Program-made: the position numbers and the translations under genes | Shown here: piece by piece, positions 15,052 through 23,920 of the stretch | Position numbering within the stretch: the first letter of the stretch is position 1 | How the letters are laid out: every line of letters begins with the position of its first letter | NCBI GenBank assembly: GCA_900319365.1 | Contig: ONOE01000002.1 | Span: forward strand, 62,001 to 126,000 | Direction of reading: 5' to 3' | DNA: 64,000 nt | Origin: an uncultured bacterium | Lineage (GTDB): Bacteria; Cyanobacteriota; Vampirovibrionia; Gastranaerophilales; Gastranaerophilaceae | The notes under the pieces: generated by a model | Told to the model about the DNA's origin: nothing | What the model saw: only the letters and a program-made list of their open reading frames with translations | Database searches by the model: none

Positions 15052-16485
15052 TTATGCTTTCAATTTTAAATATGAATCAAGGCAGTTTATCATAGCATCT
15101 TTGTATTTGTTGCATTCGGTTTCTGTTTTAGCCTCAAATCTCAAAGTAAATACGGGTTCGGTATTACTTTGTCTGATTAGCGCAAATCCGCCGTCAAATA
15201 CAATTCGCATACCGTCAATCGTAATAATATCTTTGATTTTGGCACCGAACATGTCGGGATGTTCTTCAACCTGCGATTTCATATATTCCAAAGTTTCTTT
15301 TTTTAATTCATTCGGGCAATGATAGCGAACTTCAGGACTTGAGAATACCTCATCAAACGGTTTAAGCATTTGCTCGATTTTAAAATTCGGATCTGCTTTT
15401 TTGTTTTTGGAAACAATTTCAATCATACGACAGCCTGCATAAACGGCATCATCATAGCCGTAATATCTGTCTTTAAAGAACGTATGACCGCTCATTTCGC
15501 CGCCTAAAATTGCTCCTGTTTCTTTCATTTTTTCTTTTATATAGCCGTGTCCTGTTTTGCACATTATGGCTTGAGCGCCTGTTTTATTTATTTCATCATA
15601 CAAAACCTGAGAACACTTTACTTCCGATACGACTTTCATATTTGTTCCTTTTTCTTTAATGATATCAAGAGCATATATAAGGAGCAATTTATCCCCTGTC
15701 ATAGGTCTGCCAAGAGAATCAAGTACACCTATTCTGTCTGAATCCCCGTCATACGCAATTCCTATATCAGCATGCTCGCTGACTACTTTTGCGCTGATAT
15801 CTTTCAGAGTTGAAAATGATGCGGGATTGGGGTGATGATTCGGAAATCTGCCGTCCGGTTCAGAGTACATTTCAATGACTTCACAGCCTATTTTGCGGTA
15901 AAGTTCCGGACCGACAAGACCGCCCGTACCGTTAGCGGAATCAACTACAACTTTTACTCCTTTGCCGATATGTTTGAACCTGTTTTTCATATCTTCAATG
16001 TATTCGGGTATGATTTGAGTTGAAAAATCAGGATTATCAAATTTCTCAGGCAGATTTGACCACAATTTAAAAGTTTCATCTTTTACGTCTTTAATCTGTG
16101 CTTCATTAAGAGTTTGATGATTGTATGTCATCTTCAAACCGTTGTATTCGCTCGGATTATGACTTGCTGTTATAACAAGTGCTCCGTCAAGATTGTGGGC
16201 AATTTCAGCGTAATATCCGAGCGGTGAAGGAGCGATACCATAATCTTCAATATTATTTACGCCTGCTTTTAATAAACCCGCAATAAGTGCTTGTTTTAGC
16301 AAAGGCGAATGTAGTCTTGCATCCATGCAAACTCCGATTTTTAAATCGGATAAATTCTTTCCGCTTTGTGCTGCAAGCCAATTTGAATAGCCTATACCTA
16401 CGTTATAGAACAATTCTTCCGTTATATCTTCTTTATAAATTCCTCTTATGTCGTTTTTGCCAAACGCATGTTCATATTTTTGCAT
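15052..16485 (-). CDS. Phosphomannomutase/phosphoglucomutase (alpha-D-phosphohexomutase family)
   Basis: 477 residues. All four family sites are visible: the phosphoserine loop TASHNPSEYNGLK, the metal loop YDGDSDRIG, the sugar-binding GGEMSGH and the phosphate-binding RQSNTEP. It moves phosphate between C6 and C1 of mannose or glucose, feeding sugar nucleotides for envelope polysaccharide. AAGGGGA lies six to seven bases before the ATG at 16485. Its start codon overlaps the -35 box of the divergent permease gene, so the two genes may influence each other. Which sugar is preferred (ManB, Pgm or both) cannot be told from sequence. Confidence 0.92.
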   Translation of the reverse strand: MQKYEHAFGKNDIRGIYKEDITEELFYNVGIGYSNWLAAQSGKNLSDLKIGVCMDARLHSPLLKQALIAGLLKAGVNNIEDYGIAPSPLGYYAEIAHNLDGALVITASHNPSEYNGLKMTYNHQTLNEAQIKDVKDETFKLWSNLPEKFDNPDFSTQIIPEYIEDMKNRFKHIGKGVKVVVDSANGTGGLVGPELYRKIGCEVIEMYSEPDGRFPNHHPNPASFSTLKDISAKVVSEHADIGIAYDGDSDRIGVLDSLGRPMTGDKLLLIYALDIIKEKGTNMKVVSEVKCSQVLYDEINKTGAQAIMCKTGHGYIKEKMKETGAILGGEMSGHTFFKDRYYGYDDAVYAGCRMIEIVSKNKKADPNFKIEQMLKPFDEVFSSPEVRYHCPNELKKETLEYMKSQVEEHPDMFGAKIKDIITIDGMRIVFDGGFALIRQSNTEPVFTLRFEAKTETECNKYKDAMINCLDSYLKLKA

Positions 16486-16508
16486 AATATATCCCCTTTA
16501 TTTATAAT
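16480..16508 (+). promoter_or_regulatory. Near-consensus sigma-70 promoter of the sugar permease gene, very short leader
   Basis: TTGCAT (16480-16485), exactly 17 bases, TATAAT (16503-16508). The ATG follows only 12 bases after the -10 box, so the mRNA would have about five leader bases and no room for a Shine-Dalgarno. Confidence 0.65.
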
Positions 16509-16520
16509 AGTAATTGTATC

Positions 16521-17402
16521 ATGAAAAAATCATTGAATAAATTGTTAAACAGCGAAAGTTTTATGGGGTTGGTTTTTATACTCCCCGCTTTGCTCGGAAT
16601 TTTTGTATTTATAATAATTCCGATAATTTGTTCGTTTGCCTTGAGTTTTTCAAAATGGGATTTGCTTAACCCCATCAAATTTGTCGGTCTGCAAAATTAT
16701 ATTGAATTATTTAAAGAACCTTTATTTTACAAAATTTTATTTAATACGATAGTTTATGCTTTGAGTGTGTCGGTTTTCGGAGTAATTATTCCGTTAATTC
16801 TTGCTTCCGTGTTAAATTCTAAAATCAGAGGAAGCGAGTTTTTTAAAACCGCTTATTTTCTGCCCTTTATTACGCCGATGGTTGTAATAGCTGTTGTTTG
16901 GGCGTGGATATTTGACCCTAATATAGGGTTTTTAAGTCAGGTATTAAAAATCTATATAAATTGGCTCTATGACAAAAACTATGCAATGATTGCTTTGATA
17001 ATCGTTTCGGTGTGGAAATTAATAGGTTACAATATGATAATCTTTTTATCATCAATGAGTTCAATCTCAAACAGCATATATGAAGCGGCAAAAATTGACG
17101 GAGCAGATAATTGTTCAATATTTAGAAAAATTACCATTCCAATGCTCTCGCCTACCATATTTTTTGTCGTAATAATTACCATAATAAGCTCGTTTCAGGT
17201 GTTTGATTTAATATATCTGATGACCGAAGGCGGACCGTTTGATTCAACAAATGTTTTGGTTTATGCGATTTATAAAAATGCGTTTGAATTTTTCAAAGTC
17301 GGCAAAGCAAGCGCAATTGCTTACGTTTTATTTGCCATAATATTAGTTTTAACCTTAATTCAATGGCACTTCAGAAAGAAACTTGTTTATAACGAAAAAT
17401 AA
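16521..17402 (+). CDS. Sugar ABC transporter permease (MalF/UgpA type)
   Basis: 293 residues with six predicted membrane helices, typical of carbohydrate-uptake CUT1 permeases. The EAA loop that docks on the ATPase is clear (EAAKIDGADNCSIFRKITIP). The opening (FILPALLGIFVFIIIPI ... FSKWDLLNPIKFVGLQNY) is the MalF/UgpA/LacF pattern. No Shine-Dalgarno is present, in line with a very short leader. It is an orphan: no binding protein, second permease or ATPase is in the window, so partners must be elsewhere or the gene is a remnant of a larger locus. Substrate unknown. Confidence 0.88.
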   Translation: MKKSLNKLLNSESFMGLVFILPALLGIFVFIIIPIICSFALSFSKWDLLNPIKFVGLQNYIELFKEPLFYKILFNTIVYALSVSVFGVIIPLILASVLNSKIRGSEFFKTAYFLPFITPMVVIAVVWAWIFDPNIGFLSQVLKIYINWLYDKNYAMIALIIVSVWKLIGYNMIIFLSSMSSISNSIYEAAKIDGADNCSIFRKITIPMLSPTIFFVVIITIISSFQVFDLIYLMTEGGPFDSTNVLVYAIYKNAFEFFKVGKASAIAYVLFAIILVLTLIQWHFRKKLVYNEK

Positions 17403-17469
17403 ATTAAAGTTTTACCCTTATAAAGCCGTTATATAACATGTACAAGAAATGTTGCATGGGGTATGTGTT

Positions 17470-17610
17470 ATGAATAAAGATGTATTTGATATTAAGGCAA
17501 TGAGCGAATTTGGCGAATTTTTAAAGAAAGCCGTTAAATATGAAAAAGGCTCTGATATTTATAGCGAACTTGTAAAAGAACTTATGCTAAAATCTTACTG
17601 CGCAAATTAA
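17470..17610 (+). CDS. Small hypothetical protein (46 residues)
   Basis: An ATG-to-TAA frame of 46 codons, with GGGGT about eight bases upstream, filling the gap between the permease and the flavoprotein gene. The product is amphipathic, charged and mostly helical (AMSEFGEFLKKAVKYEKG), with one cysteine near the end. There is no signal peptide. No family recognised. Codon use resembles its neighbours; it could also be chance. Confidence 0.4.
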   Translation: MNKDVFDIKAMSEFGEFLKKAVKYEKGSDIYSELVKELMLKSYCAN

Positions 17611-17662
17611 ATTAGCCTTAAAAACCGCTTAATCGGCTATTAAAACATTTGATAAAGCGTTT

Positions 17663-17668
17663 TAAATA
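17663..17668 (+). promoter_or_regulatory. Possible -10 box six bases before the CoADR-like start codon
   Basis: TAAATA, with a weak TTAAAA 17 bases upstream (17640-17645). The ATG at 17675 follows six bases after it and no ribosome site is visible, as in other genes of the leaderless set described in the findings. Confidence 0.35.
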
Positions 17669-17674
17669 ATAGCT

Positions 17675-19036
17675 ATGAAAAAAATAGTTATTATAGGCGG
17701 TGTGGCAGCAGGTGCAAAATCCGCATCAAAAATTAAAAGGCTTTTACCTGATTCTAAAGTTTCAATTTATACGGACGATACACATGTTTCTTATTCGTCG
17801 TGCGGTTTGCCGTATTATATTCAGGGAAATTTTGACGATTACAGAACCCTGCTTGTGCGATCAGTTGATGAATTTGAACAAATGGGAATTGATGTGCATT
17901 TAAAGCTGCCTGTTGTTAAAATTCTGCCCAAACAAAAAGAAATACTGGTATCAAATGATACAACGGCAGATCTTGTAAGCTATGACAAACTTATTATAGC
18001 AACGGGCGCAAGACCCGTTATACCGAACATCAAAGGTATCAATGATTTTGAAAATGTTTATACTTTGAGAAATATTGAGGACGGGATAAAAATTCGCACT
18101 CAAATGGAACGCTCTCAAAATGTCGTAATTATCGGCGGAGGGTATATCGGTATTGAACTTCTTGAAGCGTTTGTTAAAAACGGAAAACATACCGTAATGG
18201 TAGAAAATAACAGACAAATTATGCACAATCTTGATGATGAGATGTCTGATATTTTAAGACAACGCCTTGAATCAGTAGAAAATAAAAATTTTGAAATCTA
18301 TACGGGTGAAAGAGTTGAAGAAATTACGGGCAAAAATCATCTGGCGCAAAAGCTGAAAACATCAATAGGGCGTGAAATAGATTGTGATATGATAGTCGTT
18401 TGCGCAGGAGTAAGACCAAATATTGAAATTGCACGTGATGCGGGGATTGAAATCGGCGAAACAGGTGCAATTAAAGTAAATAAGCTTATGCAAACATCTG
18501 TTGAAGATATATTTGCGTGTGGAGATTGTGCTCAAAAAACTCACATGGTGTCAGGCAAACCCGTATGGATTCCGCTCGGTTCAACTGCTAATAAAGAGGG
18601 CAGATGTGCTGCAATGAATGCTGCCGGGATTTATAATGAATTTGAGGGGGTACTCGGTTCAATGGTAACAAGATGTCTTAATACAACAGTTGCAATGACG
18701 GGCTTGACCCAAAAAACCGCATCAGAAATCGGATTTAACCCTATAACAACAATTGTCAAAAAAGACGATAAAGTAGCTTTTATGCCAAATTCGGGAACGA
18801 TTACTTTAAAAGTTATAGCAGATAAAATTACGGGGCTTTTGTTAGGCGCTCAGGCAGTCGGTTCGGTAGGCGCCGACAAAAGAATAAATACGGTTGCATC
18901 GGCACTTTTGGGACATTTGACCGTTAATGAATTTGGGAATAATGATTTAACTTATTCTCCGCCTTATTCCCCTACAATTGACCCTTTGCTGAACGCTATG
19001 CAAATACTATGTACAAAAACTGCAAGAAATTGCTAA
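17675..19036 (+). CDS. CoA-disulfide reductase/NADH oxidase-type pyridine nucleotide-disulfide oxidoreductase
   Basis: 453 residues. FAD-binding GGVAAG starts at residue 8. The single redox cysteine is Cys43 in SSCGLPYY, exactly as in CoA-disulfide reductases and NADH oxidases/peroxidases. The NAD-binding GGGYIGIE lies near residue 155, and the FAD-contact FACGDCA near residue 285. There is no C-terminal rhodanese domain. Likely roles are reducing CoA or low-molecular-weight disulfides, or removing oxygen or peroxide in an anaerobe; the exact substrate is uncertain. The gene has no clear Shine-Dalgarno. It converges on the next gene with an 11-base gap. Confidence 0.85.
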   Translation: MKKIVIIGGVAAGAKSASKIKRLLPDSKVSIYTDDTHVSYSSCGLPYYIQGNFDDYRTLLVRSVDEFEQMGIDVHLKLPVVKILPKQKEILVSNDTTADLVSYDKLIIATGARPVIPNIKGINDFENVYTLRNIEDGIKIRTQMERSQNVVIIGGGYIGIELLEAFVKNGKHTVMVENNRQIMHNLDDEMSDILRQRLESVENKNFEIYTGERVEEITGKNHLAQKLKTSIGREIDCDMIVVCAGVRPNIEIARDAGIEIGETGAIKVNKLMQTSVEDIFACGDCAQKTHMVSGKPVWIPLGSTANKEGRCAAMNAAGIYNEFEGVLGSMVTRCLNTTVAMTGLTQKTASEIGFNPITTIVKKDDKVAFMPNSGTITLKVIADKITGLLLGAQAVGSVGADKRINTVASALLGHLTVNEFGNNDLTYSPPYSPTIDPLLNAMQILCTKTARNC

Positions 19037-19047
19037 ATTAATGCATT

Positions 19048-20334
19048 TTAATGCAATTTAGCGGCAACATATTTTGCAACGGCTTCCCCCATTGAAAAAC
19101 AGCTTGACTGTACACGTAATGCGCCTTGAGCGTATTCATCGGCGGATAGTGATCGCCCGATAACAAATAAATTGTCATAATCTGCCGACATTAAACTTTC
19201 TAAAGGCAATTGATATTCGCCTGTTTGCTCAAGCGTTGAGGAGTTTTTATCTCTTGAATGAATGTCAACGGGATATGATGAAATAACAGCGGGGTGTTCA
19301 AACTTTTTCCCCGATTTTAAATCATCAATCGTGTATACATATTTACCTTTTATTCTGTCTGAAGCTCTGATGCCGAGCTTATCAGCAATATGCGATACGT
19401 AAGCGTTTTCAAAGCCCTGGAAAAACTCCCTGCAAAATTCTGCCAACCTGTTAATTATTTCTTCGCCTTTGCTATAAGCGGATTTCAAGGCGTTTTCATC
19501 TGTTAAATCAATTTTATCAAGCAGACGGGGGCAGTTAAACGCAACCATATCTGGACTTCCCGCTACGCTGAATATCTGGAAATAGTTTCTGTCAGGTTCT
19601 TTCAGCGTTCCTTGCTCAACCGCTTTATCAAATAACGGCGTCAGAGCCCAATGTTTATCGGTATCCCAGGTGTAAGCCGTCGAAAAATAAAACGCATTAT
19701 CAATGTTCTCTACCGTTGTAACATCTCTATTACCATCATAAATTGCCAACCATTCACCGAACTGTTCATAATCCACTCCGCTCATTATAAATCTCAAACT
19801 TATCGGAGGAAAATCATTTTCATTTTTCAAAATTCGGCAATTAATTTTTTTAGAAAAATTTAAATTTGCAGTCGCATCTACAAAATAGTTCGCTTCGATA
19901 CATTCCGATAACATGTCAATAGATTGAAAACAGTTATCCGTATATATCGGCTCGTAATATACGGATAATATTTTTGAATTTTTAGTTTTTATCTCCAACA
20001 CATTAGAGGATAATTTTATATCAACTCCCGAATTTATTAGCATATTAAAAAGAACATCTTTTAATTTTATCGGATCGAACCAACCGGGATTGCCAAGGTA
20101 TGTGATTTGCCCTTTAACCTCTTTCATAGCTTTTATTAAATCCAGATAAAAATCGATATTTATCTGGTTCTCACCCGATTTCATGACGGGAACGACAAGC
20201 GAACCGGTCATTGTGCCGCCAAGATAATTTTCTTTTTCGATTAAAAGTGTCTTTAGCCCCGATTTTGCTGCTATATATGCGCAAGCACAACCTGAAGTTC
20301 CTCCGCCGACAATTACAATATCATATTTTTTCAT
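19048..20334 (-). CDS. FAD-dependent oxidoreductase (FAD_oxidored, PF12831-like)
   Basis: 428 residues. A Rossmann FAD site opens the protein (DIVIVGGGTSGCACAYIAA), then YLGGTMTGSLVVP. A C-terminal block with NLFVIGRSLSADEYAQGALR closes the FAD site. Members of this family often sit in carbohydrate- or sulfur-related loci, but the substrate here is unknown. The promoter is near-consensus and the start codon lies six bases after the -10 box, so the mRNA is probably leaderless. A perfect 12-base inverted repeat lies within the coding region (19934-19968). Confidence 0.75.
   Translation of the reverse strand: MKKYDIVIVGGGTSGCACAYIAAKSGLKTLLIEKENYLGGTMTGSLVVPVMKSGENQINIDFYLDLIKAMKEVKGQITYLGNPGWFDPIKLKDVLFNMLINSGVDIKLSSNVLEIKTKNSKILSVYYEPIYTDNCFQSIDMLSECIEANYFVDATANLNFSKKINCRILKNENDFPPISLRFIMSGVDYEQFGEWLAIYDGNRDVTTVENIDNAFYFSTAYTWDTDKHWALTPLFDKAVEQGTLKEPDRNYFQIFSVAGSPDMVAFNCPRLLDKIDLTDENALKSAYSKGEEIINRLAEFCREFFQGFENAYVSHIADKLGIRASDRIKGKYVYTIDDLKSGKKFEHPAVISSYPVDIHSRDKNSSTLEQTGEYQLPLESLMSADYDNLFVIGRSLSADEYAQGALRVQSSCFSMGEAVAKYVAAKLH
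19934..19968. repeat. Palindromic element inside the FAD-oxidoreductase coding region
   Basis: TTATCCGTATAT (19934-19945), an 11-base loop, then its exact complement ATATACGGATAA (19957-19968). One arm reappears as TTATCCGTATATATCG at 21280-21295 in the neighbouring gene. On the coding strand both copies encode I-Y-T-D-N. Confidence 0.6.
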
Positions 20335-20340
20335 AGCTTG

Positions 20341-20369
20341 ATTATAGGCTATCTTTACAAGTCATGCAA
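20341..20369 (-). promoter_or_regulatory. Near-consensus sigma-70 promoter with leaderless geometry
   Basis: Read on the minus strand: TTGCAT (20364-20369), 17 bases, TATAAT (20341-20346), then only six bases (CAAGCT) before the ATG at 20334. There is no space for a ribosome site. Confidence 0.7.
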
Positions 20370-20384
20370 ATTTATATACCAATG

Positions 20385-21707
20385 TTATTTATTAAAATGT
20401 TTAATATACTGCGTGGCGGATTTTTTGTTTGAATTTTGGACTTCTGTTTCACGAGCATTTATAATCGCCTCATTTTGGCTTGTTAAATTTTCATCACGAT
20501 AAAATATACCTGCCCTCGTATTTAAAAGCCCTAAATCAAATTCTGACAGGGGGTATTTTATTAAACTTTGATTTTTGGCTACAATGGTACCGTCGAATTT
20601 GTCAAAGCGTTTGTTATAATTGTATCCGATACAGAAACCTGCGCTTTTCATTGCCGATCTCACGCACGCAGAAGAAGAATAAGTCAAAAGCATTCCATCA
20701 TCTTCAAGCAAATTGAAAAGCGCTTTGAAAAAATCATAGCTCCATAAACATGGACACTTTTTAGGGGTGAAAGCATCTAAAAATATCAAATTGTATTTGT
20801 TTTTATCTCGGATAATAAAACTTCTTGCATCAGCGATTTTTGGTTTGAAAATAAAATCGCCTATTTTAAGGCTATTAGCAGCCTTTTTATAACATTTAGT
20901 TACATACAGATAATATATATTATGTAAAAACGAAAGAAAGTTCGTTTTAGGCTCAGTTACACCTGAGCAAATATTAAATTCTTTAAAACGGTCGGCAAAA
21001 TACGGTCGGTATTTTTTATCTGATAAAATACGCAAAACTTGCGAATTTTGATAAATTTCAGGGTTATTCTTCAAAATTTGGTCAAAAATTATATAATTTA
21101 TGAAATTTTCAATTTTTGGCTTATTGCTATTTTTTATTTTAAAGTATTTATTCAAATGATGTTCTGATATAATTTCAGAATCTTTTTCATAATTTTTGCA
21201 ACCTGTTTTTGCAAAAGGCGATAATCCGAATAAAATTTCATCATTATCAAGTGCGGTTACAGAAACTTTATCAAAAATATTATCCGTATATATCGTATTG
21301 ATATTTTCGTGCTTATTGAAACTTGAGTTTTTATCAGTATGTATCAATTCGATATTATATTGATGATTTTTAGGTGGTTTATTATCTGTATGTATCGTAT
21401 CGATATCTTTATTCATGTAATTATTTTTGCAAAAATTTTTTCTTACAAAGATTTTTCTCTTGTGCAAATTATTTTTATTACTGTAAATGAAATTTAGAAA
21501 AGCTTTCGTGTTGTAGCCGATGCCATGGCAAATATCAAGAATTTTTATATTGTCATGCAATAACAAAGTATCAAAATCGGCAGGGTATACGAATTTGTCA
21601 TAGGCTTCTGTCAGGGCGCCAGTTGCACTGTGGTAGATGTCGTTAAAATCCGAGTTATAAAGCCCTAAAGAACCGTCGTTTGTAAAATACGGTTGAATTT
21701 CGCTCAT
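20385..21707 (-). CDS. mnmC: MnmC-like tRNA 5-methylaminomethyl-2-thiouridine methyltransferase with an inserted repeat region
   Basis: 440 residues; the methyltransferase part alone is usually about 230-250. The N-terminus has the MnmC/DUF752 opening (PYFTNDGSLGLYNSDFNDIYHS, quoted only as a pattern: TNDG, YHS, GALTEA) and a SAM site LDICHGIGYNTKAFL. The C-terminal half has LIFLDAFTPKKCPCLWSYDF, then SSSACVRSAMKSAGF. Between them, residues ~80-230 form a low-complexity Asn/Lys-rich insertion with three 17-residue repeats (I-x-x-I-H/Y-T-D-N/K). The oxidoreductase half of bifunctional MnmC is absent. The start codon lies six bases after a TATAAT. The insertion probably loops out of the fold. 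Confidence 0.72.
   Translation of the reverse strand: MSEIQPYFTNDGSLGLYNSDFNDIYHSATGALTEAYDKFVYPADFDTLLLHDNIKILDICHGIGYNTKAFLNFIYSNKNNLHKRKIFVRKNFCKNNYMNKDIDTIHTDNKPPKNHQYNIELIHTDKNSSFNKHENINTIYTDNIFDKVSVTALDNDEILFGLSPFAKTGCKNYEKDSEIISEHHLNKYFKIKNSNKPKIENFINYIIFDQILKNNPEIYQNSQVLRILSDKKYRPYFADRFKEFNICSGVTEPKTNFLSFLHNIYYLYVTKCYKKAANSLKIGDFIFKPKIADARSFIIRDKNKYNLIFLDAFTPKKCPCLWSYDFFKALFNLLEDDGMLLTYSSSACVRSAMKSAGFCIGYNYNKRFDKFDGTIVAKNQSLIKYPLSEFDLGLLNTRAGIFYRDENLTSQNEAIINARETEVQNSNKKSATQYIKHFNK
21279..21406 (-). repeat. Three copies of a ~51-base repeat inside the mnmC-like gene
   Basis: The core TTATC-N-GTAT-R-TATC recurs at about 21280, 21331 and 21382, at a spacing of roughly 51 bases (17 codons). 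The encoded units begin I-D-T-I-H-T-D-N, I-E-L-I-H-T-D-K and I-N-T-I-Y-T-D-N. The core is related to the palindrome at 19934. Confidence 0.65.
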
Positions 21708-21713
21708 AGTCTA

Positions 21714-21719
21714 ATTATA
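21714..21719 (-). promoter_or_regulatory. -10 box six bases before the mnmC-like start codon
   Basis: TATAAT on the minus strand, then TAGACT, then ATG (21707). No Shine-Dalgarno and no good -35 were seen. Part of the leaderless set. Confidence 0.5.
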
Positions 21720-21845
21720 CGCCCAAATTTAAGGCGTGTATATTTGTAAAGTTTTGTTACTGAAAGCCCGTTATTCGTACAAAACAGGTATATTATATAT
21801 TTTTAGGGTTATAATATAAATTAATAAAAAGGATATTATAAAAAC

Positions 21846-22796
21846 ATGAAAATTAGTGTAAAAGTTCCTGCTACAACAGCAAATATAGGCCCCGGGTTTG
21901 ATTGTCTGGGAATGGCATTGCCGATTTACAACACGGTAACGATTGAAGAAACGGTTTTACCCGGAACAGGTGTTGAAATCAATGTTCTTGCCGATAGTGC
22001 ATCAATTGACGAACTTGAACTTGAACATATACCGTCAGATGAAAACAGCCTTGTATATAAAGCGGTTGAGGCTCTTTACAATTCAATCGGGCAGGTGCCG
22101 GGGGAATTAAAAATTACTGTTAAATCTTCAATCCCTGTAGCTAAAGGACTTGGCAGCAGCGCATCAGTTATAATCGGTGCACTTGTTGCGGCTAATGAAC
22201 TTCTCGGGCACCCTGCAGATGAGCCTGCATTATTATCCATCGCATGCGAACTGGAAGGACACCCTGATAATATTACACCCGCTTTAGTCGGCGGATTGGT
22301 TATTTCTTCTCAAGAGGAAGATGGTTCGGTGCTTTATCGCAAACTCGAATGGCCTCAAGAATGGGCTGTTACCGCTTGTGTCCCCGATTTTGAACTTTCA
22401 ACGGATATTGCACGCTCTGTTTTACCTAAAGAAGTTGCGCTTTCTGATGCAGTATTTAACGTTCAGAGAATGGCTATGTTTATTCAAGCTGTTCATACAA
22501 AAGATACAGAACTTATGAAATCAGCATTGCAGGACAAACTTCACCAACCGTACAGAATGAAGTTAATCCAAGGTTTTGACAAAATTTATGAAGGTTTAAG
22601 ATTTAACGAAAACGTTTTAGGCTGTGTTATTAGCGGTGCAGGATCATCAATTTTGATTATTTCATTAAGAAATGATCTTGAAAAAATCAAAGACACCGTG
22701 AAAGAGACATGGGCCGATATGAATATTAAAGCAAATATAAAAACCCTTAACGTTGAGCAAAACGGCGCATTGATAATATCTGATGATGAAGATTAA
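21846..22796 (+). CDS. thrB: Homoserine kinase
   Basis: Phosphorylates homoserine in threonine synthesis. 316 residues, a normal length. GHMP-kinase signatures are visible: KVPATTANIGPGFDCLGMAL at the start, the ATP loop PVAKGLGSSASVIIGAL, and the C-terminal glycine-rich VISGAGSSILI. thrC and a homoserine dehydrogenase gene are not in the window. It ends four bases into the stop of the convergent GIY-YIG gene (the shared TTAA forms both stops). Identification is secure. Confidence 0.94.
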   Translation: MKISVKVPATTANIGPGFDCLGMALPIYNTVTIEETVLPGTGVEINVLADSASIDELELEHIPSDENSLVYKAVEALYNSIGQVPGELKITVKSSIPVAKGLGSSASVIIGALVAANELLGHPADEPALLSIACELEGHPDNITPALVGGLVISSQEEDGSVLYRKLEWPQEWAVTACVPDFELSTDIARSVLPKEVALSDAVFNVQRMAMFIQAVHTKDTELMKSALQDKLHQPYRMKLIQGFDKIYEGLRFNENVLGCVISGAGSSILIISLRNDLEKIKDTVKETWADMNIKANIKTLNVEQNGALIISDDED

Positions 22797-23059
22797 GCTT
22801 TTATGGCTGTTTGATTTATCAATTCAAGCTTTTCTTTGCGAGTTAGCTTATGTTTTATTCTATACTCCTCTTTAAGAGCTTCTGATTTAGTCTGAAATTC
22901 TTTGGTATACAAGATTTTTACGGGTTTATTTGCTTTCGTGTATTTTGCCCCCGTTCCGTTGATATGTTTTTCAAACCTTTGTTCGACATCATTTGTATAC
23001 CCGCAATATAGCGTGTTATTTTCGGTTAAAAGAATATAAACATAATATTTTGTACTCAT
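22793..23059 (-). CDS. GIY-YIG nuclease-domain protein (UPF0213/YhbQ type)
   Basis: 88 residues. The GIY-YIG core is YYVYILLTENNTLYCGYTND (Y-V-Y ... Y-C-G), then RFEKHINGTGAKYT and a glutamate in ALKEEYRIKH. This small single-domain family may act in DNA repair or be structure-specific; its role is not settled. It is divergent from nadK, with 47 bases between them, and convergent with thrB. Confidence 0.88.
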   Translation of the reverse strand: MSTKYYVYILLTENNTLYCGYTNDVEQRFEKHINGTGAKYTKANKPVKILYTKEFQTKSEALKEEYRIKHKLTRKEKLELINQTAIKA

Positions 23060-23089
23060 ATTATTATAATATTACTATTTTTGCATATT

Positions 23090-23098
23090 TGGTATAAA
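23090..23098 (+). promoter_or_regulatory. Extended -10 box directly before nadK
   Basis: TGG-TATAAA, an extended -10 (TGn). The nadK ATG at 23107 follows eight bases later, so a nearly leaderless mRNA is expected. Confidence 0.5.
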
Positions 23099-23106
23099 CT
23101 GAATGT

Positions 23107-23895
23107 ATGATAAATCGTTATGCAATTTGTTATAACCCTGTATTATCGTATTCAAAAGAAGCCGTAAATAAGCTTCAATCGCTGCTTGACAAAAGCAAAG
23201 TTGAATATGACACATTCAGTCTTGATGATATGAAAAGCGGATATGACTTTATATTTGTAATCGGCGGGGACGGTACGATATTAAAAACGGCAAGGTTTTA
23301 TTCAAAACTTGATATCCCCGTGTTTGGTATAAATATGGGGCATTTAGGCTTTTTATCACAAGCCTGCGAAGATGATTTAACAAATGCGGTTGAACAGATT
23401 TTAAAAGGAAATTACAAAATCGAAAAAAGATTAATGCTTAAATGCGGATCAACAAGCGCTTTAAATGATTTTGTAATAAAAGGTGCGGATTCATCAAGAG
23501 CTTTTAAATGTTCGCTTGAAATTGATTCAAAATTTGTGTGCGAATATTTTTCAGATGGGTTGATTATTTCGACCCCGACAGGTTCAACGGCTTACGGAAT
23601 GTCTGCGGGAGGTCCTGTTTTAGCACCGGAACTTCAAAACCTTGAGATTGTTCCTATCTGTCCGCACACGTTCTCCGCAAGACCGCTTGTAATCTCTTCT
23701 GATTCTGTATTAAAAATTACCGTACCTGATGAACAAAAATATTATGTATGTGCTGATGGGCAGGATACATTTGAATTTCACAAAAGCATTACGATTTCAA
23801 AAGAAAATTATTGCGCAAAGCTTGCCCTTTTAAAAAATAATGATTTTTACAAAGTTTTGAGAAATAAGCTACATTGGGGAATTACTCCGTGCTAG
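23107..23895 (+). CDS. nadK: NAD kinase
   Basis: Makes NADP from NAD and ATP. 262 residues. The signature GGDGTILKTARFYSK is near residue 54, then FGINMGHLGFLSQ. The second conserved block has STPTGSTAYGMSAGGP. The only nearby start is ATG 23107, which has no Shine-Dalgarno but has an extended -10 just ahead. A GNAT gene with a good ribosome site follows after 25 bases, probably on the same transcript. Confidence 0.95.
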   Translation: MINRYAICYNPVLSYSKEAVNKLQSLLDKSKVEYDTFSLDDMKSGYDFIFVIGGDGTILKTARFYSKLDIPVFGINMGHLGFLSQACEDDLTNAVEQILKGNYKIEKRLMLKCGSTSALNDFVIKGADSSRAFKCSLEIDSKFVCEYFSDGLIISTPTGSTAYGMSAGGPVLAPELQNLEIVPICPHTFSARPLVISSDSVLKITVPDEQKYYVCADGQDTFEFHKSITISKENYCAKLALLKNNDFYKVLRNKLHWGITPC

Positions 23896-23920
23896 TCATT
23901 TTATAAGGAGATTTTAAAAG

